From the NCBI GenBank assembly GCA_002483105.1, contig DLHG01000011.1:1-64000 (forward strand): DNA of 64,000 nucleotides. The letters run 5' to 3'. The notes beneath the pieces are model-generated. The model worked only from the letters and a program-made list of their open reading frames with translations. It made no database searches and was not told the origin of the DNA. This stretch comes from Bacteroidetes bacterium UBA7674. GTDB lineage: Bacteria > Bacteroidota > Bacteroidia > Chitinophagales > Chitinophagaceae. Every line of letters starts with the position of its first letter. Position 1 is the first letter of the stretch. Shown piece by piece: positions 1-8,633 of the stretch. The position numbers and the translations under genes were made by a program.

Positions 1-9
1 GATATAAGA

Positions 10-50
10 AATCCTCTCTCGGCTTTAGCCTGGAGAGGATTTTCTCTTTT
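10..50 (+). terminator. Rho-independent terminator at window start
   Basis: AATCCTCTC (10-18) pairs with GAGAGGATT (33-41), with an inner GGC/GCC pair at 21-23 and 28-30, followed by a T-rich tail (TTCTCTTTT). It most likely ends a transcript that begins before the window. Confidence 0.6.
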
Positions 51-118
51 ATGCAATGGTTGGATGGGTAATGATTCGTTAAGCAGTCTTAAAGCTATGG
101 TTAAGCAAGCCCGTTTAT

Positions 119-149
119 TTTGAAGCAGGCGTTTCTTGCCGCATCTTTG
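119..149 (+). promoter_or_regulatory. Bacteroidota-type promoter for a possible small RNA
   Basis: TTTG at 119-122 is followed after 19 bases by CATCTTTG at 142-149. The Bacteroidota housekeeping consensus is TTTG, about 19 bases, then TAnnTTTG, so this matches with one mismatch in the -7 box. A start point near 155 is predicted. Confidence 0.4.
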
Positions 150-154
150 TTATG

Positions 155-290
155 TCAAAAGCAAATAATAGAAACCACACCTATAACACCTGTCAGCGTC
201 AAAACAAAAAATAGAAAACACGAACCACTTTTTAACTACGCTCTCTCTTATCCTCTATATGTTATAAGGCCCTTTTCAGGGCCTTTGTTT
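155..290 (+). ncRNA. Candidate intergenic small RNA (about 130 nt)
   Basis: This stretch lies between a good promoter match (119-149) and an intrinsic terminator (266-290) and holds no credible gene. The only small frame is 20 codons from an ATG at 152, which would lie at or before the predicted start point. No known RNA family was recognised. It may be a regulatory RNA, or only the tail of a transcript from further upstream. The call rests on the promoter-terminator pair alone. Confidence 0.3.
266..290 (+). terminator. Rho-independent terminator
   Basis: AAGGCCC (266-272) and GGGCCTT (279-285) form a 7-bp stem with a 6-nt loop, followed by TGTTTTG. It ends the candidate small RNA on the plus strand, tail to tail with nadE. 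Confidence 0.55.
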
Positions 291-313
291 TGTGATTAGT
301 ATGAATGTAATAG

Positions 314-1996
314 CTAAGAAAGATACTTACCAACGATAGGCACTCTACGGCCAATACCGAATGCCTTAGGCGATACTCGTATAATAGGGCAGAACTGGTT
401 GCGCTTATATTCATTGGTATTCACCAGCTTCAGTATGCGGGCAACAAGCGCAGCATCATTTCCGGAAGCAATGATCTCCTTTGGACCCATTCTGCGTTCT
501 ATGTATTGATATAGTATCGGGTCCAGTACATCATACTCCGGTAGGCTGTCACTATCTTTCTGGTCATGACGGAGTTCCGCGCTTGGTGGCTTGGTGATGA
601 TGTTCTCAGGGATGATGACGCCGTTTCTATTAATATGCCTCGCCAACGCAAATACTTGTAGTTTATAGAGGTCGCCCAAAATACCCAGGCCACCTGCCAT
701 ATCTCCATATAGTGTGCCGTAGCCTGTGGCCAGTTCACTTTTGTTAGAGGTATTCAGCAATATAGAGCCAAACTTATTAGACATCGCCATTACTAAGGCA
801 CCCCTTATCCTCGATTGAAGATTTTCCTCCGCAACATTGAATGGCAAGCCTTTGAACTCGGGTGCTAATGCCACTTCGAATGAGCCGAATACTTCCTTGA
901 TAGGAATGATGCTATATGGATTTCCTAAATTATTAGAGAGTTCCTCAGCATCTGAAACGGAATGTCCCGTTGAAAATTGAGAGGGCATCAATACTGCATG
1001 AACATTCTCAGCGCCCAGTGCTTCGCAGGCGAGAGCCAATACCACAGCACTGTCTATTCCGCCCGATGACGCGACAATAGCCTTCTTAAAGCCCATCTTG
1101 CTGAAGTAATCCCTGATGCCTGTAAGAAGCGCCGTATGTATCACATCAATCCCTCTCAGTGCATTTAGTGTATCGGGTATGTGTTCTGTTATTTTTATAT
1201 CGGCACCTGCATGTATCACCATTTCTTCAAAGGAGCCATCATCGTTTATCGTTATGGCCTGCAATGCTTCTTTGAAGTAGGGTAGTTCCGAGACAATATC
1301 TCCCGCAGCATTCATCACCAATGAACCGCCATCAAAAACGATCTCTGTCTGCGAACCTACAGCATTGCAATAGATCATAGGCAGGCCATACTTGGTCACG
1401 TTTTGTTTTACAATACTCTTTCTTCCATCCGCATGTAGATAATCAAACGGTGAGGCGCTCAGGTTGATCATCAGATCAGGACCTTGCTCCATGAGCTTAT
1501 CCATGGGGCGCACACGGTAAAGCGGGTTATGGCTCATATCCCAGATGTCTTCGCATATAGTTACGGCCAGCTTTTTTCCTTTAAAGGTTATTACACTCCA
1601 GTCAATAGCCGGTTCAAAGTAGCGGTACTCATCAAAAATATCGTAGTTGGGAAGCAGTGTCTTATTGACTACAGCCTGAACTTTTTGCTCGTGGATAAAG
1701 TAAGCGCTATTGAACAAATCTTTACCCTCAGGCACAGGATTGCGTGAAGGAGCACCTACCAGCACTGCTATAGTATCTGCTTCTAGTCTTATCTTGTCTA
1801 TGGATGCCAGGCACTGCTGAATAAAGTCATTGAACTCCAGGAAGTCCCTCGGCGGGTAGCCGCATACAGATAGTTCAGAGAAAACAATGAGGTCGCCGCC
1901 GTTTGCTTTGGCTTCCCTTATAGCAGCTATTATCTTTTCGGTGTTAGCTTCAAAGTTGCCTATATGATAATTCTGTTGCGCTAAATAGATCTTCAT
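314..1996 (-). CDS. nadE: Glutamine-dependent NAD+ synthetase
   Basis: NadE makes NAD+ from deamido-NAD+, ATP and glutamine-derived ammonia, the last step of NAD synthesis, in the cytoplasm. Residues about 1-260 form a nitrilase-type glutaminase domain with the expected Glu (FSELSVCGYPP), Lys (KTLLPNYDIFDE) and nucleophile Cys (ICEDIWD). The C-terminal synthetase domain has the PP-loop SSGGIDSAVVLALA and the conserved NTSNKSELATGYGTLYGD. About 560 aa is shorter than the long eukaryotic or mycobacterial forms but normal for Bacteroidota. The start at 1996 (MKIYLAQQNY) is preferred, because the family begins directly with this strand; an in-frame ATG lies 9 bases upstream and the frame stays open further up. 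The gene stands alone, with a terminator hairpin just upstream that ends the neighbouring barrel gene. Confidence 0.95.
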   Translation of the reverse strand: MKIYLAQQNYHIGNFEANTEKIIAAIREAKANGGDLIVFSELSVCGYPPRDFLEFNDFIQQCLASIDKIRLEADTIAVLVGAPSRNPVPEGKDLFNSAYFIHEQKVQAVVNKTLLPNYDIFDEYRYFEPAIDWSVITFKGKKLAVTICEDIWDMSHNPLYRVRPMDKLMEQGPDLMINLSASPFDYLHADGRKSIVKQNVTKYGLPMIYCNAVGSQTEIVFDGGSLVMNAAGDIVSELPYFKEALQAITINDDGSFEEMVIHAGADIKITEHIPDTLNALRGIDVIHTALLTGIRDYFSKMGFKKAIVASSGGIDSAVVLALACEALGAENVHAVLMPSQFSTGHSVSDAEELSNNLGNPYSIIPIKEVFGSFEVALAPEFKGLPFNVAEENLQSRIRGALVMAMSNKFGSILLNTSNKSELATGYGTLYGDMAGGLGILGDLYKLQVFALARHINRNGVIIPENIITKPPSAELRHDQKDSDSLPEYDVLDPILYQYIERRMGPKEIIASGNDAALVARILKLVNTNEYKRNQFCPIIRVSPKAFGIGRRVPIVGKYLS

Positions 1997-2020
1997 GCCA
2001 GCCATTTGTATCAGGGTATA

Positions 2021-2051
2021 AAAAAGTGCCCGTGCAAAGATATGCACGGGC
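2021..2051 (-). terminator. Rho-independent terminator of the barrel gene
   Basis: GCCCGTGCA (2028-2036) and TGCACGGGC (2043-2051) form a perfect 9-bp stem. On the minus strand it is followed by ACTTTTTT. It separates the outer-membrane barrel gene from nadE. Confidence 0.7.
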
Positions 2052-2081
2052 GTATAGTTTTTGGTTAAATGATGCAGAAGC

Positions 2082-2912
2082 TTAGAATATTAATCCGATC
2101 CTTATGGCCACATTGTTCAGGCGGGTATTGCCGTCTTTGAATACAGGAACCTCTCCTGTTGCAGGTTCAGGAATATTCAGGTCGTAATTAGCAGGGTTAG
2201 TGACATCGGGTGCAAAACCATTGTTGAATATCACTCCACCATAAATAGCAAGTTTTTCGCCCAAAGCATACTCTAAACCACCGCCAACATTCAGGGAGAA
2301 CATAATGGGAGAGATGGGCAAAGTGCCACTTATTCTTTCCTTTTCGCCGGTTACCCGGCCGGCAGTACCTGCGGCATCAACGTAGTCTACTACATAGGTT
2401 GCCTTTTTATTGATATTGACACCAAGGCTTGCACCTAGCTGTCCGAATAATTTCAGTCCGCCGCCTATTTCATCAGAAATGAGCTTCAGGTTAAAGGGTA
2501 CCTCCACAAATTGGAGGTTGTAGTTGAAACTGGTTGTTTTGATATAACTCTCAGTTAACGGATACGGAGTGACATGTTCAGTTGAGATAACGCCTCCTGT
2601 ATTATTTAGCTGGAAACCTGTTTCCAGGGCGTAATTATCAGAAAAGTAATAATCCGCCATTAAGCCCCAGGTAAAACCCACTTTAGAACCATCGCTGCTT
2701 ATCCTGTGCATACCATCATTGCTTTTGGTATTGGTCGCCTTCATCCATGATATATTGGGTGCTAAGAACACCCCAAAGCGCCACGGCGTAGAAGATTGTC
2801 TCGGCCTTCCTGATTGGCGACTGCTTCCACCGCCACCAAAATCATCATCTTGTGCACTAACCGTATTGAACAATGAAAATGTCGCTAGTAGTATTAATGT
2901 AATTTTCTTCAT
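2082..2912 (-). CDS. PorT-like outer-membrane beta-barrel protein
   Basis: A secreted protein of about 276 aa. The signal peptide runs from MKKITLILL to VSAQ and is followed by a low-complexity acidic, glycine and serine linker (DDDFGGGGSS). The rest shows alternating amphipathic strands with aromatic residues and ends in an aromatic strand (AIRIGLIF), as expected for an outer-membrane barrel. Phrases such as FGVFLAPNISW, GFTWGLMADYYF and YALETGFQL are typical of the Bacteroidota OMP_b-brl/PorT-like family. The start at 2912 removes an implausible 13-residue extension in front of the signal. The ligand or role cannot be read from the sequence. It is monocistronic, with its own terminator. Confidence 0.8.
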   Translation of the reverse strand: MKKITLILLATFSLFNTVSAQDDDFGGGGSSRQSGRPRQSSTPWRFGVFLAPNISWMKATNTKSNDGMHRISSDGSKVGFTWGLMADYYFSDNYALETGFQLNNTGGVISTEHVTPYPLTESYIKTTSFNYNLQFVEVPFNLKLISDEIGGGLKLFGQLGASLGVNINKKATYVVDYVDAAGTAGRVTGEKERISGTLPISPIMFSLNVGGGLEYALGEKLAIYGGVIFNNGFAPDVTNPANYDLNIPEPATGEVPVFKDGNTRLNNVAIRIGLIF

Positions 2913-2970
2913 ATGTAAGTAATTGTTCAGTTTGTTAATAACAATTATCAAGCCACTCGGTTTCTATTCT

Positions 2971-2978
2971 TATTTTTG
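2971..2978 (+). promoter_or_regulatory. -7 promoter box upstream of gldB
   Basis: TATTTTTG fits the Bacteroidota -7 consensus TAnnTTTG. No clear TTG was found about 19 bases upstream. It would place the transcript start near 2985, just before the possible starts of gldB. Confidence 0.35.
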
Positions 2979-3039
2979 CCGCGAATTTAAAGCCAATTTA
3001 ATGATGTTTAGTGTAAGCCTGCATAAAAAGTATTCCCCG

Positions 3040-4074
3040 ATGGGTAAGTCTTTTGTACTGATGGTAGCCATCATTAATCTGCTGTTGCTTGGTGCTTGTG
3101 GTGATGATAAGGCTCCTGATGTATCGGGCATTAAAGTGGAGTTTGTGTCCAAAAGAATGGATAGGGATTTGATTTCTATTGATACTAATAATTTAAGTAA
3201 TGGATTGCAACAGCTTAAAAATCAATATCCTGTATTTCTTGATTTGTATCTCGATCAGGTAATGGGCTTTCGGATAGGGGGCGACTATTCCAGGCAAAAT
3301 CCGGGTGTCCAATTGGGGGTGAGAGGATTCCTTACAGAGAGTGATTACAGGGCTTTATTCGATACCGTTCAGGCACATTACCCTGATACTAAGGATGTGG
3401 AAAAAGAATTGACCAGGACTTTCCAGTACACAAAACACTACTTCCCCAATTACAATACCCCGCAAAACGTCACCTATTTTGTATGCGGACTTACCAACTG
3501 GGCTGTGCTGATGTATGGAGATAACGGATTGGGAATAGGGCTTGATATGTTCCTGGGCGACGCTTATCCCTTTTACAAGTCAGTAGGACTGCAAGACTTT
3601 ATAAAACCACAATTGCGCAAAGAGTATATACCTATTGCCGTAATGCGGAATATATATCAGGATATGAACCCCGATCAACTGGATGATAAAACCTTATTGG
3701 ATATAATGCTGATGCGCGGCAAAGAACAATACTTCCTCTCCAAAGTATTACCCTTTAAAGAAGAACATGAAAGGCTGGGCTATAGCAAAGAGCAATTGGA
3801 AGGTTGTGAGGAGAACGAAGGGTTCATTTACAATTTCTTTGTGCAAAAGGAGCTATTCTATGTTACATCAATGGAAAGAATATATCCTTTCGTGAATGAA
3901 GGGCCGGGCACACCGGAAATAAGCGATCAGGCCCCGGGCAACATTGGCACATGGATCGGATACAGGATAGTCTCTGCTTATATGAAGCAGCACCCCAAGA
4001 CAACAATGGATGAACTCTTTAAAATGACTGATTCACAAAAGCTATTGCTGCAATCTAAATACAAACCTAAATAG
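3040..4074 (+). CDS. gldB: GldB-family gliding motility lipoprotein
   Basis: A lipoprotein with signal MGKSFVLMVAIINLLLLGAC, the lipidated Cys lying in an LLGAC lipobox, giving 344 aa. After it comes the GldB pattern: VEFVSKRMDRDLISID, then QYPVFLDLYLDQVMGF, then YTKHYFPNYNTPQNVTYFV and MYGDNGLGIGLDMFLG. The last part recalls DUF2268-like zinc peptidase folds. GldB is required for gliding in Flavobacterium and is widespread in Bacteroidota, including non-gliding species. The start at 3040 gives a lipoprotein signal of normal length; in-frame ATGs at 3001 and 3004 would add a 12-13 residue cationic lead and cannot be excluded. A DUF3078 barrel gene follows after 38 bases, probably in the same transcript. 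Confidence 0.8.
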   Translation: MGKSFVLMVAIINLLLLGACGDDKAPDVSGIKVEFVSKRMDRDLISIDTNNLSNGLQQLKNQYPVFLDLYLDQVMGFRIGGDYSRQNPGVQLGVRGFLTESDYRALFDTVQAHYPDTKDVEKELTRTFQYTKHYFPNYNTPQNVTYFVCGLTNWAVLMYGDNGLGIGLDMFLGDAYPFYKSVGLQDFIKPQLRKEYIPIAVMRNIYQDMNPDQLDDKTLLDIMLMRGKEQYFLSKVLPFKEEHERLGYSKEQLEGCEENEGFIYNFFVQKELFYVTSMERIYPFVNEGPGTPEISDQAPGNIGTWIGYRIVSAYMKQHPKTTMDELFKMTDSQKLLLQSKYKPK

Positions 4075-4112
4075 TATTTCAATCAATTAGCACATATACA
4101 AACTGAAATAAA

Positions 4113-5135
4113 ATGAAGAAAGTATTACTCCTCATTACAGTAGCTTGTCTGGCATTCAGCAATGCCAATGCGCAACTGGAAAAGACAGACGATGTAAAAA
4201 AACAACTGCAGACAGAGAACAAAGACACCGTAGCGTTTATCTATGGTGGAGTGTTCAATCTCGGCTTCAACGAAGGTTTCCTGCACAACTGGGCTGCGGG
4301 TGGTGAGCTTGGTTCTATTACTGCCAATGCGGTATTTAGTGGATTTACTATACGCATGAAGCACAGGCACATCTGGACCAATAACCTGGATATGAACTAT
4401 GGCTTGTTCTATGCCCACTCTAATCGCTTCGTTCCACGCAAAACGGATGATCGTATAGACCTAACCTCTAAGTATGGCATCAGACTGGACACGGCCAGTG
4501 ATTTTTATCTCACAGGCTTATTCAACTTTAAGTCACAGTTCTCAAAGGCTTATGACTATTCGCAATCCAACTGGGATACATTCTCTACCTCCCGCTTTTT
4601 CTCTCCGGCTTATTTTACATTGGCAATAGGTATGGAGTACAGGAGAGGTAGCAACCTGAGTTTGTTTCTTTCACCTGCAGCGGCACGTTTTACTTTTGTT
4701 GATAAATATTACACTATACGTAACCCTGAAGGGGCTTTTGGTGTGGAGTATGGCAAGACTACCCGCACCGAATTTGGTGCTTACTTCTCCGGGCGCTATA
4801 TGGTAGATATCACCAAGAACCTGAGCTTCAGGACAAGGCTTGACCTTTACACAAACTACCTCGCTAAGAACTCTGTAGACAGCCTGGGCGTGGTGGTGAA
4901 GAAAGATAATCCCGGTAATGTGGATGTATTGTTCGACAATCTCTTTGCCTGGAAGGTAGGTAAGTTCGTCAGCATTACATTAGGAGCCACTATGATATAT
5001 GACAATGATATCCCGTACCAGAAGACCTATATAGACGCCACAGGCACTGAAGTGGTAAAGGACGACCCGGGTGCGGGCCTGGGCTGGGTGCAGCTGAAAC
5101 AGATATTGACTATAGGTTTTATATATAAGTTTTGA
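4113..5135 (+). CDS. DUF3078 outer-membrane protein
   Basis: A 340-aa secreted protein with signal peptide MKKVLLLITVACLAFSNANAQ. The body is a predicted beta-barrel and matches the DUF3078 family by its characteristic opening (GGVFNLGFNEGFLHNWAAGG) and the following NAVFSG and NLDMNYGLFYAHSN-type strands. It ends in an aromatic residue (TIGFIYKF), the usual C-terminus of an outer-membrane barrel. The molecular function of the family is unknown. It sits 38 bases after gldB and is followed by a hairpin with a T-run at 5203-5226, so the two probably form a short operon. Confidence 0.8.
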   Translation: MKKVLLLITVACLAFSNANAQLEKTDDVKKQLQTENKDTVAFIYGGVFNLGFNEGFLHNWAAGGELGSITANAVFSGFTIRMKHRHIWTNNLDMNYGLFYAHSNRFVPRKTDDRIDLTSKYGIRLDTASDFYLTGLFNFKSQFSKAYDYSQSNWDTFSTSRFFSPAYFTLAIGMEYRRGSNLSLFLSPAAARFTFVDKYYTIRNPEGAFGVEYGKTTRTEFGAYFSGRYMVDITKNLSFRTRLDLYTNYLAKNSVDSLGVVVKKDNPGNVDVLFDNLFAWKVGKFVSITLGATMIYDNDIPYQKTYIDATGTEVVKDDPGAGLGWVQLKQILTIGFIYKF

Positions 5136-5202
5136 TAAGGTAAATCGCCTCTTTCAAAGCATATAAAAAAGCTTATTTTTGAAGTATTCCATAATAGTGG
5201 AA

Positions 5203-5226
5203 AGGAGCCTTTGAGGCTTCTTTCTG
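5203..5226 (+). terminator. Rho-independent terminator after the DUF3078 gene
   Basis: AGGAGCC (5203-5209) pairs with GGCTTCT (5215-5221, one G-T pair) and is followed by TTCTGTTTT. It lies only about 25 bases before scpA. Confidence 0.5.
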
Positions 5227-5248
5227 TTTTACCCAGCAAATACAAAGA

Positions 5249-6304
5249 ATGTCTTCTTACCAGATAAAACTTCCCCAGTTCGAGGGGCCATTTGACCTCC
5301 TTCTTTTCTTTATAGAAAGGGACGAACTGGATATTTACAATATTCCTATCAATGGCCTGACCAAAGATTTCCTCGCTTACATACATGAGTTGGAATCTCT
5401 GAACATAGAATTGGCGAGTGAGTTCATCCTGTTCATTTCTACACTGATGCGCATTAAAGCAAAAATGCTATTGCCGCGCCGTGAGGTGGATGCGTTGGGT
5501 AACGAAATAGATCCGCGCCAGGAACTGGTAGATAAAATACTGGAGTACAAACGCTTCAAAGAAGCATCAGAACAAATGATGGTGATGGAAGCGGAGCGCT
5601 TGCTGCAACAAAAACGTGGTAACATTCGCAAAGAGCTGGAAATATTAGGTGAAGAGTATGCTGAGGGTACTGAGATACAGACCGTCACTATGTTCAAGCT
5701 GATGCAAGCCTTTGAGAAAGTAATGAAGCGCTTCCAGGATCGCACTGCTAAGCCGCAGCACGTAGTAGTAAAGTACGCTTACAGCCTGGAAGGGCAGCGT
5801 GTGTTTATGATAGACTATATGCAGAACAACAACAGGGTGGCTTTTGAAACCTTGTTCGCGCAATGCGAAAGCCGCATACATGCCATCTTTACTTTCCTGG
5901 CTATGTTGGAACTGATACAGCAAAAATACTTTGGTATCCTGGTTGGTACCGGCCGGAACAACTTTATAGTGGAATGGAACGACAACCGCGCTCAAGACCT
6001 GGTAGAAGGCATACCGGAAGGTGGCGAACTGATAGAGGGCAGCATAGAAAGTAACGCAAGAATAGAAGGTGAAGCTCAGGCCCATGCACAACATGAGCAA
6101 GATGTGACAGAAGAAGAGATAGTGGAAGAGGGTAGCATCAGTGAAGAGGATTGGCTGGAAGTAGAAGAAAGTACAGATGAACCTAAAGATGAACTAACTG
6201 AAAAAATCACCGAAGAAACGCCTGAAACTACCGATAGTACCGACGGTGAAGAAAATGTTAAAACAGACGAAGAAGACGAAAGAGAGTCAGATTCGGCACA
6301 GTAA
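5249..6304 (+). CDS. scpA: Segregation and condensation protein A
   Basis: ScpA is the kleisin that, with ScpB, bridges the SMC dimer to compact and segregate the chromosome. The diagnostic N-terminus is FEGPFDLLLFFIERDELDIYNIPI, followed by helices with LASEFILFISTLMRIKAKMLLPR. The C-terminal winged-helix part (ETLFAQCESRIHAIFTFLAMLELIQQKYF) is present. At 351 aa it is about 100 residues longer than typical ScpA. The excess is a highly acidic Glu/Asp/Thr/Ser tail from about residue 285 that looks disordered and is common in Bacteroidota homologues. scpB is not adjacent. A terminator follows. Confidence 0.93.
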   Translation: MSSYQIKLPQFEGPFDLLLFFIERDELDIYNIPINGLTKDFLAYIHELESLNIELASEFILFISTLMRIKAKMLLPRREVDALGNEIDPRQELVDKILEYKRFKEASEQMMVMEAERLLQQKRGNIRKELEILGEEYAEGTEIQTVTMFKLMQAFEKVMKRFQDRTAKPQHVVVKYAYSLEGQRVFMIDYMQNNNRVAFETLFAQCESRIHAIFTFLAMLELIQQKYFGILVGTGRNNFIVEWNDNRAQDLVEGIPEGGELIEGSIESNARIEGEAQAHAQHEQDVTEEEIVEEGSISEEDWLEVEESTDEPKDELTEKITEETPETTDSTDGEENVKTDEEDERESDSAQ

Positions 6305-6344
6305 TTGAACTATAACAAGTAACTACGAATTCATACATAAATTA

Positions 6345-6380
6345 CCCGGATACTGTCGGACAGTGATTCGGTTTTTTTTT
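6345..6380 (+). terminator. Rho-independent terminator of scpA
   Basis: ACTGTC (6352-6357) and GACAGT (6359-6364) sit inside an outer CCG/CGG pair, followed by ten T residues. Confidence 0.65.
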
Positions 6381-6405
6381 ATTTTCCTCAATTGAATGAA
6401 TAAGG

Positions 6406-6413
6406 TAATTTTG
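6406..6413 (+). promoter_or_regulatory. -7 promoter box of tsaD
   Basis: TAATTTTG is a full match to TAnnTTTG, 11 bases before the tsaD start codon, implying a very short leader. No good -33 TTG at the proper distance was seen. Confidence 0.45.
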
Positions 6414-6424
6414 CGCCCACTGAC

Positions 6425-7435
6425 ATGAGCCAAAGCATTAATATACTTGCCATAGAGTCTTCCTGCGATGATACCAGCGCCGCCGTTGTAAAAGACGGAG
6501 TAGTGCTGAGCAACCTCATAGCCACCCAAAAGGTGCATGAGCTATATGGTGGCGTGGTGCCCGAAATGGCATCGCGTGCCCATATGCAGAATATTATACC
6601 CGTGGTAGATGTGGCATTGCAGCAGGCAGGAATTGATAAAAAGGAGATAAATGCGGTCGCTTTTACTCAAGCACCGGGCTTAATAGGTTCGCTATTGGTA
6701 GGTTCATGTTTTGCAAAGGCTTTCGCGCAGTCGCTCGATGTTCCGCTTATTGCAGTGCATCATATGCAGGCGCATGTATTGGCTCATTTTATTGACGACC
6801 CTAAGCCGGAGTTTCCATTCTTATGCCTCACAGTTTCAGGTGGGCATACACAAGTAGTACTTTGCAAGAGCCATCTTGAAATGGAAGTGCTCGGTGAGAC
6901 CATTGATGATGCGGCAGGTGAAGCTTTTGATAAAGTGGCCAAGATGTTGGGTCTCCCATATCCCGGTGGGCCATTAGTAGACAAGCTGGCTAAAGAAGGC
7001 GACCCGCTACGATTTAAGTTCCCCTTGAGCGAAATGAAGGATTTCGATTTCAGTTTCAGCGGTTTAAAGACCTCGGTGATGTACTTTCTGCAAAAGGAAA
7101 GAAAGCTCGACCCTGAATTCTCGGAAAAGAACATGAACGACATTTGTGCCTCTGTGCAATATACGATCATAAAGATGCTGATGACCAAGCTGAGGAAAGC
7201 GGCAAAGGAGCTCGGGATAAAGAACATCGGTATCGCCGGCGGTGTCTCCGCCAATAGCGGATTAAGAACAGCTTTGCAAACTACAGGTGATGAAATGGGC
7301 TGGAATGTCTTTATTCCTAAGTTTGAATATTGCACCGATAATGCTGCCATGATAGGCATCACCGCACACTATAAGTATCTTGCGGGTGAGTTCGCAGATA
7401 TGAGTATCATCCCAACCGCTAGAGCTGCCTGGTAA
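6425..7435 (+). CDS. tsaD: tRNA N6-adenosine threonylcarbamoyltransferase TsaD
   Basis: TsaD transfers the threonylcarbamoyl group to A37 of ANN-decoding tRNAs (t6A), together with TsaB and TsaE. It is an ASKHA-fold protein: IESSCDDTSAAVV at the N-terminus, the metal-binding histidines in HHMQAHVLAH, SGGHTQVVL, the nucleotide-binding GEAFDKVAKMLGLPYPGGP, and IAGGVSANSGLR near the C-terminus. 336 aa is the usual length. The stop codon overlaps the next start by one base (TAATG), so it is translationally coupled to the tRNA methyltransferase downstream; both genes serve tRNA modification. Confidence 0.97.
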   Translation: MSQSINILAIESSCDDTSAAVVKDGVVLSNLIATQKVHELYGGVVPEMASRAHMQNIIPVVDVALQQAGIDKKEINAVAFTQAPGLIGSLLVGSCFAKAFAQSLDVPLIAVHHMQAHVLAHFIDDPKPEFPFLCLTVSGGHTQVVLCKSHLEMEVLGETIDDAAGEAFDKVAKMLGLPYPGGPLVDKLAKEGDPLRFKFPLSEMKDFDFSFSGLKTSVMYFLQKERKLDPEFSEKNMNDICASVQYTIIKMLMTKLRKAAKELGIKNIGIAGGVSANSGLRTALQTTGDEMGWNVFIPKFEYCTDNAAMIGITAHYKYLAGEFADMSIIPTARAAW

Positions 7436-8148
7436 TGGCCAACCAGTATTTCCAATTCAAGCAATTCACTATCCAACAGGAGCATTGCGCCATGAAGGTA
7501 TCAACCGATGCCTGCATACAAGGTGCATGGACACCGATAGGTGACAATGTGCAGCGAGTACTGGACATCGGCACAGGAACAGGCTTACTATCCCTGATGC
7601 TGGTGCAACGAAATGAGCAGGTACATATTGACGCGATAGAATTGGATGAGCAGGCAGCTGTGCAAGCTACAGAGAATATAAAACACGCTCCGTGGAGTGA
7701 ACGAATAAACCTGGTACAGGCCGATGCAAGAAATTATGAACCAGGCAGGCATTATGACATGGTCATCTGCAATCCACCTTTCTTCAATAACAGTTTATTG
7801 GGTGATACTGATAGTCGTAATACGGCTCGCCATACCTTGACGCTGTCTTATAACGACTTGCTGACGGTATTGGATAAAGTTTTAATGAAGGAAGGTTATG
7901 CTTCTATATTACTACCGGTTGCGGAACATGAAGAATGGGAAAAGCTGCTAAACAAGAACAACTGGTACATCAGCCACCGTTTACTGATACAGCCTAAAGA
8001 AAGCGGAATGCCCAATAGGGTAGTAAGCCTTTGTAGCAGAAATAAGCTTGATGATACTATTGAAGAAAAACTGGTGATCTATTCAGGTCTAAATGAATAT
8101 ACACCGGAAGCAACGGAATTGCTTAAACCGTTTTACCTGAAACTATAA
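7435..8148 (+). CDS. yfiC: tRNA1(Val) (adenine37-N6)-methyltransferase family protein
   Basis: An SAM-dependent methyltransferase of 237 aa related to E. coli YfiC/TrmN6, which makes m6A37 in tRNA1-Val. Motif I is VLDIGTGTGLLSLML and the N6-methyltransferase catalytic motif is NPPFF. The N-terminal FKQFTIQQEHCAMKVSTDACIQGAW is characteristic of the family. It starts on the last base of the tsaD stop codon, so the two genes form an operon. Its 3' end overlaps the opposing membrane-protein gene by 26 bases. Confidence 0.88.
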   Translation: MANQYFQFKQFTIQQEHCAMKVSTDACIQGAWTPIGDNVQRVLDIGTGTGLLSLMLVQRNEQVHIDAIELDEQAAVQATENIKHAPWSERINLVQADARNYEPGRHYDMVICNPPFFNNSLLGDTDSRNTARHTLTLSYNDLLTVLDKVLMKEGYASILLPVAEHEEWEKLLNKNNWYISHRLLIQPKESGMPNRVVSLCSRNKLDDTIEEKLVIYSGLNEYTPEATELLKPFYLKL

Positions 8149-8563
8149 GATCCCTGCTGCTTTTCTCTGCCAGGAAGAACAGGCTGATACTTATCCATCC
8201 TAACCAAAAAAGGTAGAAGCCAATGTGAAATGGTTCACCCATCAACCCGTGAGAGAAATCGTTCCTGAAATCAGAGTAAGTAAAGTATAGTCCACCTATG
8301 GCTATAATCAGGCTGACAAGGTTGCCTGCCAATGCACTGGCTTTAGACACGCGTTTTTTTACAATGCTGTGCGCTATAAAGATGATGAGCCATACAGCAA
8401 ATACCAGGATCGCACCCTTCCACCATACTTTCAGGAAGCTATACTCTTTATAGAACACACTCATCCCTATACGTCCTACCCAGCTCATAGAAGACATCAT
8501 GTAGCCTGTAATAGCCGACATGATAGCCAGAATAGAAATAAAGATGGCACTCTTCTTATTCAT
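8123..8563 (-). CDS. Four-helix integral membrane protein, unknown function
   Basis: 146 aa with four hydrophobic segments: about residues 5-25, 48-66, 77-96 and 112-131. Short charged connections separate them (KKRVSKAS, FRNDFSHG). No catalytic or transport motif was recognised and no family can be named with confidence. It converges on the tRNA methyltransferase gene with a 26-base 3' overlap, and is followed upstream by the terminator of the VOC gene, so it is transcribed separately. Confidence 0.65.
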   Translation of the reverse strand: MNKKSAIFISILAIMSAITGYMMSSMSWVGRIGMSVFYKEYSFLKVWWKGAILVFAVWLIIFIAHSIVKKRVSKASALAGNLVSLIIAIGGLYFTYSDFRNDFSHGLMGEPFHIGFYLFWLGWISISLFFLAEKSSRDLIVSGKTV

Positions 8564-8584
8564 GAAACAAAGGTAAAAGCAAAA

Positions 8585-8611
8585 AAGCGTTACTAAGGAA
8601 TAGTAACGCTT
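8585..8611 (-). terminator. Rho-independent terminator of the VOC gene
   Basis: AAGCGTTACTA (8585-8595) and TAGTAACGCTT (8601-8611) form a perfect 11-bp stem. On the minus strand it runs into TTTT. It ends the VOC gene whose stop lies at 8634. Confidence 0.75.
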
Positions 8612-8633
8612 AATATAATGTGAAAGTTTGTCA

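Noticed and set aside
152..214. 20-codon frame in the candidate small RNA
   Set aside because: Its ATG lies only three bases after the -7 box, before the expected transcript start.
6784..7362. 192-codon open frame on the minus strand
   Set aside because: It lies wholly within tsaD on the other strand and resembles no protein.
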